Positions 9,389 through 19,521 are shown, counted from the stretch's first letter. The stretch is 64,000 nt of DNA from an uncultured Flavobacteriaceae bacterium (GCA_947504035.1 CANNGA010000004.1:205046-269045); one strand, 5' to 3'. A program made the numbers and translations. The notes: a model not told the origin generated them from the letters alone.

Positions 9389-9886
9389 TTAACGTTTTAA
9401 AAAACTTTCATAGGTTAAGGCTTGGTCAAGGAAAATTTCTATTTGTCCCTTAAAAGCTTGTATCGCAGTAGGCTTTATGCCTGTAGATTTATCTTTGTTT
9501 TTCATTTTTCTTAAGGTTTTCGATAGGGCTTCAAAGGCAAAAGCACTGGGATAGTCTCCTGAGAGTGTGTTGCCTCTTGTACCTAGCAATTCATTTATTT
9601 TTTTGGTGGCAATATGTTTAGGAACAGGACGTGCTTTAGCCTTAATTTTTAAAGCATCATAAGCTCCAATTAAATGGTTATAGGTGTCTTCACGTTTTGA
9701 AAAATCAGTAGCGGTAGTGCCTTGAGCGACCAGAGCAAAAAAGCGCATAGTAGCTTCGCTTGTTATGCTTACCGTTTCGACGATTGCTTTATCGTATTCT
9801 GGAGCTAAACGTGTTTTGCAACCTGTAATTGTAATGCTCACTATTAGAAAGCATAATGGTAATAGCGTTTTTCTTAGTACAAGCAT
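9389..9886 (-). CDS. Lipoprotein of unknown function, eCIS-linked
   Basis: A 165-residue protein with a hydrophobic signal and lipobox ITGC (Cys23), so it should be anchored in an envelope membrane. The mature part is charged and helix-prone, with no recognised domain. It is 4 bp upstream of the 104-residue gene and about 200 bp downstream of the 79-residue membrane protein gene. The 9887-10088 gap could hold a separate promoter. A lipoprotein beside a particle assembly locus could serve as a spanin-like or anchoring component. That is speculation from position. Confidence 0.75.
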   Translation of the reverse strand: MLVLRKTLLPLCFLIVSITITGCKTRLAPEYDKAIVETVSITSEATMRFFALVAQGTTATDFSKREDTYNHLIGAYDALKIKAKARPVPKHIATKKINELLGTRGNTLSGDYPSAFAFEALSKTLRKMKNKDKSTGIKPTAIQAFKGQIEIFLDQALTYESFLKR

Positions 9887-10088
9887 GTCTTGAAATTTGG
9901 GTTGGAAATTAGATGTATAAGGAGTAATTTATACTTTGATAATGTTGTTTTTTGGGGCAAATTACAAAAGTTTTTTCGTTTTAGAAGACCATCAAGAGCT
10001 ATGTTTTATTACGTTGTAATATTAGAAGTCTTTTGTTGTTTTCCAATATAGTGCAGTTTGTGACGCATAGGTTTTAGTCTCGAAAAAC

Positions 10089-10328
10089 TTAGGTTTTCCC
10101 CCAATTGTTTTTACACAGCTTTACACTCCCTTTTACGATTTTAAGCATAGCCTGTATAAAAATGAGAAGTCCGTAGAAGCCCATACCATGTTTCCAATGC
10201 AGGGATGTATTGAAGATATTATCTTTATACAGTTGTTCTAAACCAATAACGATTAGATCTATAGCTATAAAAAGTTGTGTCACGGGGTGTTCTAGAAATT
10301 GTTCTAGGTAGGTTATTACTTTTTTCAT
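10089..10328 (-). CDS. Small two-TM membrane protein, eCIS-linked
   Basis: The 79-residue protein has two predicted membrane segments (about 17-34 and 49-66), a short loop between them, and a basic C-terminus (KGSVKLCKNNWGKT). It lies 12 bp downstream of the PAAR-like gene and so is in the same transcript. Size and topology recall small holins, but I cannot assign a family. It could also be a membrane anchor or an immunity-like protein. Confidence 0.7.
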   Translation of the reverse strand: MKKVITYLEQFLEHPVTQLFIAIDLIVIGLEQLYKDNIFNTSLHWKHGMGFYGLLIFIQAMLKIVKGSVKLCKNNWGKT

Positions 10329-10340
10329 GATCTAATAAAG

Positions 10341-10730
10341 CTAACTTAATGTGACATCTTCTTCGCCAGCATCAGAAAATGAGATTTCACCAGCCCATGT
10401 ACAGGCGCAAGTACTGTTATTATCTAATGCGGTAAGTCCGCCTATAGTGACATCTGCAATGCCTGGCGACCATGGTGTTACAGTGGCAGGTACACATGGT
10501 GCGGGAGTTTGTACGCCATTAGCGGCGGCAGTAGCTGCAATAACAGCAGGATTGGTTTCTGAAGAGCATTCACCAAAAGACATGATGTTCACCAAAGGGC
10601 TATAATCTTCTATAGTCGCAGCAGGCATACTGTCTGCATTAACTTCGTTGGTTGGTAAAATAGTGAGTGCCGAAGTCGCTGTACCATAAGAACAGCTAAG
10701 TGTAGCACCACTACAAGCTAAATTTGCCAT
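10341..10730 (-). CDS. PAAR-like (DUF4280) spike-tip protein
   Basis: This should cap the central spike of the injection particle, the role of Afp10/Pvc10 and of PAAR proteins in type VI systems. The 129 residues show the DUF4280 pattern: an NIMSFGECSSETNPAV segment, a conserved CVPATVTPW segment, then a TIGG-TALDN stretch and a CTCW-like CACTWAGEISF end. Many Cys residues fit a metal-bound tip. It follows the AAA+ ATPase gene by 11 bp. There is no C-terminal toxin extension, so the protein looks structural only. Confidence 0.88.
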   Translation of the reverse strand: MANLACSGATLSCSYGTATSALTILPTNEVNADSMPAATIEDYSPLVNIMSFGECSSETNPAVIAATAAANGVQTPAPCVPATVTPWSPGIADVTIGGLTALDNNSTCACTWAGEISFSDAGEEDVTLS

Positions 10731-10741
10731 AGTTTATAGAT

Positions 10742-12124
10742 TTAATTAAACGTTTTATTAGATTTCTCGTATTCTTTCTTTATGCCTGTCATGATGGTGG
10801 CATAATCAATTTTTTTCTCGCCACTTTGAGCCGCTTTAATAGCACAATACCGCAAAACATTAATCATTTCGCCTCCAGATAACTCGTATTGAGCAGCAAT
10901 AGTGTCTATGACCTGAGTTGCATTCTCAATGTCGAAATCTGTACTAAGCAAGTTTTCCCATAAACGCTTACGTTCTTTGTATTTAGGTTTAGGAAATTTA
11001 ATGCTATTCTGGAAACGTCTTAAAAAGGCATCGTCGATATTGGTTTGCAAATTTGTGGCTAATATCACCAAACCATCAAAACTTTCTATGCGTTGCAACA
11101 AATAGGCAACTTCTTGATTGGCATGCCTATCGTTAGAGGTGTTGGTGTCGGTACGTTTACTAAATAGAGCATCGGCTTCATCAAAAAAGAGAATCCAGTG
11201 TTTTGCAGCAGCACTATCAAATAAACGGCCTAGGTTTTTTTCGGTTTCACCAATATACTTAGAAACCACCATAGATAAATCGATTCGATACACTGGGACA
11301 TCTATTGTTTTTCCTAATAGGGTAGCCGCTAATGTTTTTCCTGTACCTGGGGGGCCGTAAAACAAAACACGGTAACCAGGTTTTAGCGTTTTATCCAATG
11401 CCCATTCGTTAAGTATAAGGTGGCTGTGGGTAACCCATTGTTTAACGTCTTCTAATTGGGTTTTTATACTGCTTTCAAGCACCAAGTCATCCCAAGTCAT
11501 TTTAGTGAAAATGGCTTTAGCAGGGAATTTAGAGTTGTACTGCGGGCTATAAGTTTTATTGGTAATAATGATGCCCAAATACTCATCAGATACTTGTAAA
11601 GGTTCATGAAGTACTACAGGGTGTTTTGAGGCTTCCAAAACCCCTTCTTTATAAAGGCTGTTCGATTCATAAATAATTTTCATGAACTCAAGACGAATCT
11701 CTATATTGTCGGCACCACCTAATAAAAAACAAACGGTTTCTAAGGTCGGTACAAAACCATGCTGTTTGTCGTCTTTAAGACCTCCAAATTCAGAAAATAC
11801 AGTATCTAAGGACTTGTTTTTAATTAGAAATACATCGAGACTCTGCGGTTTAATAAGTCTTACCAGTGCCATAACAAGCGTAAGCCGTTCTTCGAAATTT
11901 AAATGAAGACGTCTTAGAATTGTCGCGTAACCCGATGTGTCTTCGGGGATAATCTCTGGAGGAGTTAAAGCTTTAACATTACTGTATTTCTGTTCGTTTT
12001 TAAAGTATAAAGCCAGTGCAACTTCTATAATAGCTTCTAACCAGAGCATATCATGTTGTAAGGTATGGGCGGCAGGCTTATGTATTAAGTTCTCCATATC
12101 ACTTCTATTAATTGTGTCATCCAA
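10742..12124 (-). CDS. AAA+ ATPase of the contractile injection system (Afp15/Pvc15-like)
   Basis: Afp15/Pvc15-type ATPases are needed for assembly or cargo loading of these particles. The 460 residues have an N-terminal alpha-helical domain and a C-terminal AAA+ module with Walker A GPPGTGKT (257-264), Walker B ILFFDEAD (311-318), a sensor/arginine region after LLQRIESFDG, and FLRRFQ. The start overlaps the end of the tape-measure gene by 40 bases. An internal Met at residue 10 would shorten the overlap to 13. Such overlap indicates tight co-translation. Confidence 0.92.
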   Translation of the reverse strand: MDDTINRSDMENLIHKPAAHTLQHDMLWLEAIIEVALALYFKNEQKYSNVKALTPPEIIPEDTSGYATILRRLHLNFEERLTLVMALVRLIKPQSLDVFLIKNKSLDTVFSEFGGLKDDKQHGFVPTLETVCFLLGGADNIEIRLEFMKIIYESNSLYKEGVLEASKHPVVLHEPLQVSDEYLGIIITNKTYSPQYNSKFPAKAIFTKMTWDDLVLESSIKTQLEDVKQWVTHSHLILNEWALDKTLKPGYRVLFYGPPGTGKTLAATLLGKTIDVPVYRIDLSMVVSKYIGETEKNLGRLFDSAAAKHWILFFDEADALFSKRTDTNTSNDRHANQEVAYLLQRIESFDGLVILATNLQTNIDDAFLRRFQNSIKFPKPKYKERKRLWENLLSTDFDIENATQVIDTIAAQYELSGGEMINVLRYCAIKAAQSGEKKIDYATIMTGIKKEYEKSNKTFN

Positions 12125-15100
12125 CTTAGTTTTAATTGTGCTATAGACCAGGGAATGGTATCTAAGAGCATATCGAAAGAGCGTGCTTCAACGTTTAGAA
12201 CGTATTTTTGATCTTCAATAGTAATACGACCAGGTCTGCATAAAAAAGACCCTCTTAAACCCTCTATTGACGTATTTCCTATAGTGGACCAATGCGAAAT
12301 AATTGCTTTAAGCATACCATCTATTACTGTTTTTTCAGAAGCAGATAATTCAAACCTTTCCGGTACTGGGGCATAAATAGGCATACCACAAATGATTTTA
12401 TTGAGAATTAAATCCTGTTCTTGAGCGCTTACATTACCAGTGGCGGCATATTGTAAAGCATATAGTGCCTTATACAGACAGCTGTCGCTTACAAAAGTAC
12501 CGTTGTTTAGAAGTTGCATACGATCGAACAACATAGGGATATAAGGTGCTATGATAATTAGACCCGCATTTTCAATAAAAATGGCGTCTCCGATGGTGTC
12601 CTCTTCTTCTCTAGTTTCTGGCATAAGCTGCTCTGCTTTTAGAGCTGTTGTATCTAGATCTAATAAAGGGTGCAAATGTGTAGCTATACTTGGTAATAGT
12701 TGCTGTGTTGTATCTAATAGCGTTTTAAAAAAGCTGCGTTTCGAAGGGAAGGCAGGTACTTTATGTAGACTTTCATAAAAAATTGCAGTCCAGGTGTGTA
12801 CGGTTCTATGGTGTTGTGCTTGTATGGCGCTATTTAAAAATAACTTATCTATAAAACGAATCCAAATGTGCTGGTAGGCTTTCGCATTCAATGCGGTTCG
12901 AAGTGCTTTAAAGAGTTCAAAAAAACGAAGTAGCATATGGTGATCAGCTATTGGAAACACTAGGGTTAAAGCACGCTTTTGGGCACTAAAATTTAAGCGC
13001 TCTATAAGCTGTTTTCTAAATGAAATCTGTTTTAAATAAAAATACAGAAGTTCTGGCTGCGTTGTAGAGAGCGTATTTAAATCTTCAATAAGTATTTTGC
13101 TATTTACAGTGTTAATAGCAGTACTCCAACTACGTGTAGTTTGAAGTTGTGTCATGCTATTTTGAAGTGTTGTAAGTGGCGAGATTACCTGATTAGAAAG
13201 CCATATTATTAACGCTTTATGATGTTGTGAATCTGCATGATACGCTTTTAAACGTTCTAGGAGCAACTGTTCCACATGGTGTTTCGCACACTTAAAAGCT
13301 TTAGTGACCTGTTGTAAAAAACGTTGTGTTAACTGTACGCTATCTACTGAGGGTGTTTTTAAAACGGTTTTTAATAGATCTAATTTTAAAGCCGTGTAAA
13401 AAGCTGGTGGAATTTGTGCCAGTCCAGAGAGGTCTCCTTTTAAAAGTGAGACGAAGAGGTCATGTGTAGCTATAGTGGGTAGTGCAGCGACAGATTGTAT
13501 ATGACTAAGCATACTGTTAAAGGTAGGTGTATCTAACTGAGTAACGAAATGGTTTTGGTATTGTGCTGTTTTAAAGTGGGCAATTAGTAGTTCAGGAAAC
13601 ACATCTAAAGCGGTTCTAATGCTGTATTGAAAAGTCGCAATTGACTTTGAAGTTGCCCACCACGGCAATTTACCATGATTCATATAGTAGATAGAAAGTT
13701 CTATAGCATAAACATTAGAGTTGGCGTGTGGCGCTGTTGTATTGTTTGTATTTGGTATGAGTTTTAAAAACGTAAAGAGCCCTTCTGGAACTTTCCATTC
13801 GGTTTGCATGTTTTTAAATGTACTGATAATGGTTGTTTCCGAAACCTTAAATGTTTTAGAAAAGGCCGCAATGTTTTGAGCAATGCAGGTACTTAAGTCT
13901 TCTATGTCACGCTTAAAAAAGGCATTAAGTAACGTGTTTAAGAGCTGTTTATAGTTGCTTTTAGAACTATTGTTTTTGGCTTTAGGCAGCGCCTTAAACG
14001 CATAGCTGTCTTTAGACTGTAATCTCTTTTTAGCATGCAAAATAACCGCCTTAAGTTTGGGGTCTACAACTAATAATGTTGCGATATGTTCCGTTTCATT
14101 TAAAAGCGTATGTGTGTCTTTACCTTTTGCTTCCACAGCGATAAGCCGTAATACCAGCCACTCGCTTAGTGTCTCTAAAGCAGCTAGTTTATGTTGTGAA
14201 TAGCGTTCTACTAAAGCTAAAGTTAATTTAAAAGTAGTACTGTTATAGTAGCGGCACGGCCTTAATAACCTCTCAAATTCGGCTTGGGTTAATACCTTAA
14301 CACCTTGGTAGTACGAATGTAAAGCCTTAGCGTGAGCTGTTAAATGTGTTGAATACTGTTCTAACTTTGGGACATAAGGTTGAAGTGCTTTTAACGTATC
14401 CAGATGTTTTAAAAGACCTTGTTGTGTTTTGTAAGTATCTGTTTTTGTACTATGGACTACGGTAAGAATAAAGGGAGCATCAATAGTTATGGTTTTTAAA
14501 ATTTGGTGTAAAAAGGCGTCTATGCCGTGTGTGGCATGTTCACTATGCTGTCTATAAGCGTGTAATGCTAATGTTCCAAATTGAGCATTAAGAGACGTTA
14601 GAGTAGAGGAGGTTAGATTTAATGTTATTGCAGAAGCTTTTAAAGCCGTATAAAATGCTGTGATAGTTTTAAAAACAGCAAATGGCGCTTGTGTTATGAT
14701 GTCATAAAGTAGTGGTGCAGGGAAGCGTTTCGTTAGTGCAATGAGACGTTCGGGTTGTGCTTTGAGGTGTGATAAAAAGAGCGTGAAAAATGCTGTTTTA
14801 TCATGTACTAAAGCCGTAGCGATTTGTGTGTAAAAATCAGGCTCACGTGTTAGTGAACTTTGTTCTGGCAATGCATGGTGTTTTAGAAAAAAGTCTAAGG
14901 TTTCCAAAAAAGGAATCGTATCAGCATTTAAGCCATTCTGTGAATTGGTAGGATCTACTCGAACCTCATCATAAAGGTTTAAAATGTGATGCTCAAAATA
15001 GGAAGAAGTAGTTAATGTGTTTTGCTTTGGGGTGATCCCAGATGCGATAGCGCCAAGCAAATCTTTATAAGTAAGATTGTAACGTGCTGCTATTTTAGAG

Positions 15101-15834
15101 ATGAGGTATTTTAAAAAATGAGGTCTGTTGGAGTGGTCTTTATTAGTGGTAAGTATATAACTAAGTATAAGTTCCCAAACGACTTGTTTAAACAACAATG
15201 TACTTGCCGCAAGCATAGGCGCTTGCGCTTGGTAACTTAATAGCTGTTTGCGCGTTGTATTTATAAATGTTCCTTCGTTTTTTTGAACAGCGTCTACTAG
15301 AGCTTCTAAAGCCATATCGCTAAATTGAGAACTTAAGCGTTGCCGTATAGCAGCTTGCGGTTCTGAGGTTTTGAAATGCTGTACAAGTGCATCTTTATCA
15401 TCTTGTAGTACTTTTAATAAAAGGTCTTCTGGTGTTAAACCCGTAGTTGAACGCCAAGGCAAGTAACCATAATTTAGAAAGAAAAGTAATTGCTCTAATT
15501 GTACGTGTGTTACAGGCGACCGGTTACCAGTAATCAAGGCGTTGTATACCGTGGTGTTAGATTTAAAAAAGGCACTAAAATGCGCTTCAATTTTATACGC
15601 CAATTCATTTTCAAAGTTAGAAGCCGATAAGGTTCCCAAATCTAATGTAATACGATCGTATTGATCGTGGTACTGTGGCGAATGGTGGGCGTCCATAACC
15701 TTTGTGAGAATGTTTTGAATCTTATGCTCTTGCAATTGGCTCATTTTAGATTGGTAAGTGTGGGCTTCACTTTCCTCATCTAGCGTAATCGCGTATTCTA
15801 AACGTTTTATGATATGTGTTGTAGCTGCTTTCAA
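12085..15834 (-). CDS. Contractile injection system tape measure protein (Afp14-like)
   Basis: Sets the tube length during assembly and probably occupies the lumen. At 1249 residues it is long. The N-terminal region shows the RITLDLGTL motif typical of the CIS tape measure family. Two copies of a NYG/NHG-xLPWxx motif are visible (near 118-130 and 720-735: FFLNYGYLPWRS and YYMNHGKLPWWA). The C-terminal region has the family signature NAGLIIIAPYIPMLFDRM with LQYAATGN. It is encoded between a baseplate gene (6 bp upstream) and the ATPase (overlapping), as in Afp/PVC loci. Confidence 0.88.
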   Translation of the reverse strand: MKAATTHIIKRLEYAITLDEESEAHTYQSKMSQLQEHKIQNILTKVMDAHHSPQYHDQYDRITLDLGTLSASNFENELAYKIEAHFSAFFKSNTTVYNALITGNRSPVTHVQLEQLLFFLNYGYLPWRSTTGLTPEDLLLKVLQDDKDALVQHFKTSEPQAAIRQRLSSQFSDMALEALVDAVQKNEGTFINTTRKQLLSYQAQAPMLAASTLLFKQVVWELILSYILTTNKDHSNRPHFLKYLISKIAARYNLTYKDLLGAIASGITPKQNTLTTSSYFEHHILNLYDEVRVDPTNSQNGLNADTIPFLETLDFFLKHHALPEQSSLTREPDFYTQIATALVHDKTAFFTLFLSHLKAQPERLIALTKRFPAPLLYDIITQAPFAVFKTITAFYTALKASAITLNLTSSTLTSLNAQFGTLALHAYRQHSEHATHGIDAFLHQILKTITIDAPFILTVVHSTKTDTYKTQQGLLKHLDTLKALQPYVPKLEQYSTHLTAHAKALHSYYQGVKVLTQAEFERLLRPCRYYNSTTFKLTLALVERYSQHKLAALETLSEWLVLRLIAVEAKGKDTHTLLNETEHIATLLVVDPKLKAVILHAKKRLQSKDSYAFKALPKAKNNSSKSNYKQLLNTLLNAFFKRDIEDLSTCIAQNIAAFSKTFKVSETTIISTFKNMQTEWKVPEGLFTFLKLIPNTNNTTAPHANSNVYAIELSIYYMNHGKLPWWATSKSIATFQYSIRTALDVFPELLIAHFKTAQYQNHFVTQLDTPTFNSMLSHIQSVAALPTIATHDLFVSLLKGDLSGLAQIPPAFYTALKLDLLKTVLKTPSVDSVQLTQRFLQQVTKAFKCAKHHVEQLLLERLKAYHADSQHHKALIIWLSNQVISPLTTLQNSMTQLQTTRSWSTAINTVNSKILIEDLNTLSTTQPELLYFYLKQISFRKQLIERLNFSAQKRALTLVFPIADHHMLLRFFELFKALRTALNAKAYQHIWIRFIDKLFLNSAIQAQHHRTVHTWTAIFYESLHKVPAFPSKRSFFKTLLDTTQQLLPSIATHLHPLLDLDTTALKAEQLMPETREEEDTIGDAIFIENAGLIIIAPYIPMLFDRMQLLNNGTFVSDSCLYKALYALQYAATGNVSAQEQDLILNKIICGMPIYAPVPERFELSASEKTVIDGMLKAIISHWSTIGNTSIEGLRGSFLCRPGRITIEDQKYVLNVEARSFDMLLDTIPWSIAQLKLSWMTQLIEVIWRT

Positions 15835-15840
15835 TACGAA

Positions 15841-18711
15841 TTAGTGACTAGGGGTTAATGTTTGCAATAGCTTTATAAGTTCATAAGCATTGTATGTGAA
15901 ATCCTTAGAGGCATTACTATGTTGCAATACTGCCAGCCATTTAAAATAGAAGGTTTCAAACAGGTGCATATGTTTGTAATCCATCCAATAGGTGGAAGCC
16001 TGTATATGTATGGGGACCTCTTCATAACAGGTGTTTTCAAAGCTATTTCTGAAATTTTCATTTTGAAAACGCACTGGCCATGACGGTAAGATAAAACTGA
16101 GTCTAAATGTGAAAAAGGATTCGTTTACGGGGTGCGTATCATAATAGACATAACAGGAGGTGGCAGCTTCAAGATCGGCAATATCATAAGCAAAGTCCTC
16201 TTGTTGCAGGTCTTTTAAGTATTGCGATACGAGAGCTTCAGAAGGAAACGACTGCTGAGATACGGCAAGACGTTCACCATTGGCCCCTTTTAAACTAATG
16301 GTATATCCCGAAGCTTCTTTATGACTTTCAAATTGCAATCGATGCTCTAAAACACCTTCTAATAGAGACGTGACGTTGGCGTTGCGAACAGCAAATGTGG
16401 CGGTTTCAGGATGAGTGAATATAAGATCTAATTTAGAGTTTATTTGGCTAAAATCTACCGTAAAACCAAAATGTTTACCGCTATAAGCGGGGAGTAAAAG
16501 GACATGTTCTAACATAAAAAAACCTTCACTTTTCTGACTCAAATCTACGAGGTATGCTATGGTTTTATGTATTGCTTGTTCAGCCTCGGTTTCGGTTTTT
16601 GTACTATGGGCGACATAAGCTGTGCCATTGGTAGTGTGATGAAGAACATGGTATTGCGTTTTTTTACGATCTGCTTGTACAATCTTGTAACGTTCTGCAA
16701 GGATACCTTCACGCAACACGTATTCTAGAATACTGTCTTTATCTCCTACATAGTGCATGTAGCGGCGTAAATTTTCTTGAACATCTTCTTTTATATTGAC
16801 TGTTTTTGAAGTTACTGTAATTGGTGTTTCTTTTGGGGTAGCCAAAGTAAGTGCTTCGATAACCACATCAATTTCTAAGGCTTCAGGATGTATGTGTATA
16901 CCAGAGTCTGCAATGGTTTGCGAGAGGGGTTTAATTTCAAAATTAGCAATTCCCATAAGCAAGGCTATTTTTTTTAGAATCCCTGGGGTATCTTGCTGTG
17001 TTTTGTTGTCTGGGAGCAGAGCTGCACTATGATAGTTAAAAGATTTAGATCTGTTATAACTAATGGCTGCATAATTTTTAACGAGCTCTTGTTTAACAGC
17101 TAAAAACTTGTCTTTAAAATGTGTTGCAGGCATGGCAGAACCATAACTTGTCGTATTAATTTTAAATAGAGCAAACGTTTTAAAGGTTTCGCTGTGTCTT
17201 GCTAATAGGTGGTCTGCTATCTTATCGAGACGTTCTGGCGCGTGCTCATCAAAAAGAGCATTTAGATTATGGGTGACCTGCGTCCAGTAGTTTAGAATTT
17301 CGGTGTCTGTGTCTACGTTATACATTGCTGGGGGTGCCAGTAATTCTAGGAGTGCTTTTGCATCGGGTAGGGTATTCGTAAAATAAGATTGTTCTGTGTT
17401 ATTAGCAACATCATAAAGGGTGTAGATATGACTAAGTTGGGCTAGAAAATTAATAATAACTTGATCGAAAGGCAATAGATAACCTTGCAATTGCTTTACC
17501 TGTGCTTGTCTTAATGCTGTTGCTTTAGAACCGATACCTCTATCGCCTACACCATAAATTTCGGGCAATTGTTTTCGAATAGGGAAATGGTAATTAATAT
17601 CCTGTACTTGTCCTTCTGGGATAGGAATACTATTTAGAGAATTAGAGGCTGCTTTAAATTTACTGGCATCTAATGCTTGAATAAAAGCAAGTTGCTTTTT
17701 AGTGGCCTTTAAATCGGGTTTAAAGGAGACGCCAGAGTTTTCGAAAATTAAACCATCGTTTGTTTCTGGAAATAGAACACGCGCTGTTGTATGCTTAGGC
17801 ATTTCAAAACGTTCTCTAATGCTATGTTGGGTTTGGCTTGCCGTATCTACATAATGCAATTGGAAATCGTTTATGGTTACAACTCCAGAAATTTTAGAGA
17901 TGCGCTTTATAATTTCTGAGACTTCTATAATTTGAAGTGGTTCTTTTAAATCTTCATCTTTTATAAAACCATTAGAGAGCAATGGGCCGTTAAAAATAGT
18001 ATTGGTATCTAGCGCTTCATTTTGCAACTGACGCAATGCATAATAACCGACTTCTGGGGCTAGATAGTCATTAATTTTATAGAGAATACGGGCTAAAACT
18101 TCTTCACTATCTACTAAATCTAAGAGCGTTATTTTTAAATCAACTTTAAATGTTAAAGAGCGATACACTTCTATACTATGTAAGCGTTCACACAGGTTAC
18201 GATGGGTGTTGTATAAGTGGTGTATTTCGTTAGTAATACGCTTGTTTTCTGAAATTTCTTCAGCAGAATTAGATTGGTATTCGTATTTTTCAACATAAAC
18301 CTGTAAAAGCCCTTTAATTGTATCTAATGCGGTATCACCTGTAGTTACAGGTTTAATCCAGACATTTTTAACATTAGTAACTTGGTCAATCCATAGTTTT
18401 CTGTAATCGTTAAAGGTAACGGGGTTTGTCGTTAAAATATCAGAAGCCGTAAATAGGCCATTATCACCAGATACTAAAGGACGCCCTTTAGACGATTGTA
18501 ATATATCTTGAACAGGCAGTTTTATTTTATGCGCTATTTCTGTAATGGCATAAGCGATATTTTCTAATAGGGTAACGCCTGGATCGTGCTCGTTATAATC
18601 AGTCCATACGCCACCACTTAGCTTTTGTAAAATTTCTAAAGCTTCCTCGTGCAAACTTTCATAAAGGCTACTGCCTTTCTTTAGTTTAGAAATATACCCT
18701 TTATTGTTCAT
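15841..18711 (-). CDS. eCIS baseplate protein, Afp12-like
   Basis: A 956-residue baseplate wedge component. Residues 35-60 carry the baseplate J-like signature TDYNEHDPGVTLLENIAYA, seen in Afp11/Afp12 and T4 gp6-type proteins. The rest matches no simple domain that I can name, which is normal for Afp12. It lies directly upstream of the tape measure gene. Which of the two large proteins (this one and the 1207-residue product) corresponds to Afp11 or Afp12 rests on gene order and this motif. Confidence 0.85.
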   Translation of the reverse strand: MNNKGYISKLKKGSSLYESLHEEALEILQKLSGGVWTDYNEHDPGVTLLENIAYAITEIAHKIKLPVQDILQSSKGRPLVSGDNGLFTASDILTTNPVTFNDYRKLWIDQVTNVKNVWIKPVTTGDTALDTIKGLLQVYVEKYEYQSNSAEEISENKRITNEIHHLYNTHRNLCERLHSIEVYRSLTFKVDLKITLLDLVDSEEVLARILYKINDYLAPEVGYYALRQLQNEALDTNTIFNGPLLSNGFIKDEDLKEPLQIIEVSEIIKRISKISGVVTINDFQLHYVDTASQTQHSIRERFEMPKHTTARVLFPETNDGLIFENSGVSFKPDLKATKKQLAFIQALDASKFKAASNSLNSIPIPEGQVQDINYHFPIRKQLPEIYGVGDRGIGSKATALRQAQVKQLQGYLLPFDQVIINFLAQLSHIYTLYDVANNTEQSYFTNTLPDAKALLELLAPPAMYNVDTDTEILNYWTQVTHNLNALFDEHAPERLDKIADHLLARHSETFKTFALFKINTTSYGSAMPATHFKDKFLAVKQELVKNYAAISYNRSKSFNYHSAALLPDNKTQQDTPGILKKIALLMGIANFEIKPLSQTIADSGIHIHPEALEIDVVIEALTLATPKETPITVTSKTVNIKEDVQENLRRYMHYVGDKDSILEYVLREGILAERYKIVQADRKKTQYHVLHHTTNGTAYVAHSTKTETEAEQAIHKTIAYLVDLSQKSEGFFMLEHVLLLPAYSGKHFGFTVDFSQINSKLDLIFTHPETATFAVRNANVTSLLEGVLEHRLQFESHKEASGYTISLKGANGERLAVSQQSFPSEALVSQYLKDLQQEDFAYDIADLEAATSCYVYYDTHPVNESFFTFRLSFILPSWPVRFQNENFRNSFENTCYEEVPIHIQASTYWMDYKHMHLFETFYFKWLAVLQHSNASKDFTYNAYELIKLLQTLTPSH

Positions 18712-18756
18712 TGGTTTGTGTTGTCTAGCGCTGTTTTTATCAAAAATAAGTTAGGG

Positions 18757-19521
18757 TTAAAGGGGGTAATCCTCAAACAATTGGTTCATATCGTTATCCC
18801 ATAATTTACTAATATGGAAACGTATATTATGTCCATGACCATAGTCTGACCGTGTTTTGAGTTGTAATTTGTAATTATAGGTTGTGCCTGTAAATCTTAT
18901 GGCTATTTTGTTCCAAAACCAGCCATAATGTGCTTGTGTTTTTGATATTTTATGTCGAGATTTTCCAAAAGTACTTAGGGCATGTGCATGTAATAAAGCA
19001 TAGCGTCCCGCCTTTTCTTTCCCTACTTGGGCTAGAACTTCAAAGGCAATACAACCGTCTAAACCCGTAACGACGTCGTGCCATTGGCCATCGGCAGCTA
19101 CTGTACCTATAGCATGTGTACCCACGCGCTTGGTAGCACCTAGTGTTCCTGCTATTTCTAGAGTGGTTTTAGGGGTTTTAGTGCCAATACCAATAGTGCC
19201 AGATTTTTGAAATGTAATGGCAGGTGTGGCTTCTTTTTTCGTATCTGGAGCGACAATAGACAAGCTTTTAGCATTGTCTTGATCTAAGGTAATACTCCAT
19301 TCTGGAAGGTTGTTTTCTACGTTCTCATAAACACTAATAACACGGTTAGAGGTTTTGCCTTCTGGAGCAAGAATTAAACCGTCTTCTTCGTTTTTTGAGA
19401 TGCCATCATCGATTTTATTAACCATAGAATCTATGAGGCTTGAGAAATTACTTTCTTTAGGTCTAGCGCCTGCACCAAATAATGACTTAAGGCTTTGTCT
19501 GTTTAATAATTTTATATTCAC
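18757..19521 (-). CDS. Putative short tail-fibre / adhesin-like protein
   Basis: The 254-residue protein has a middle segment GTIGIGTKTPKTTLEIAGTLG like the repeats in phage tail-fibre and autotransported fibre shafts (GIGTxxPxxxLxIxG). A C-terminal domain rich in His, Tyr and Trp (about 130-254) could be a receptor-binding or trimerisation head. It is encoded between the two large baseplate genes, close to where fibre genes (Afp13/Pvc13) sit. It is much shorter than Pvc13. It could instead be a baseplate-bound structural protein. Confidence 0.6.
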   Translation of the reverse strand: MNIKLLNRQSLKSLFGAGARPKESNFSSLIDSMVNKIDDGISKNEEDGLILAPEGKTSNRVISVYENVENNLPEWSITLDQDNAKSLSIVAPDTKKEATPAITFQKSGTIGIGTKTPKTTLEIAGTLGATKRVGTHAIGTVAADGQWHDVVTGLDGCIAFEVLAQVGKEKAGRYALLHAHALSTFGKSRHKISKTQAHYGWFWNKIAIRFTGTTYNYKLQLKTRSDYGHGHNIRFHISKLWDNDMNQLFEDYPL

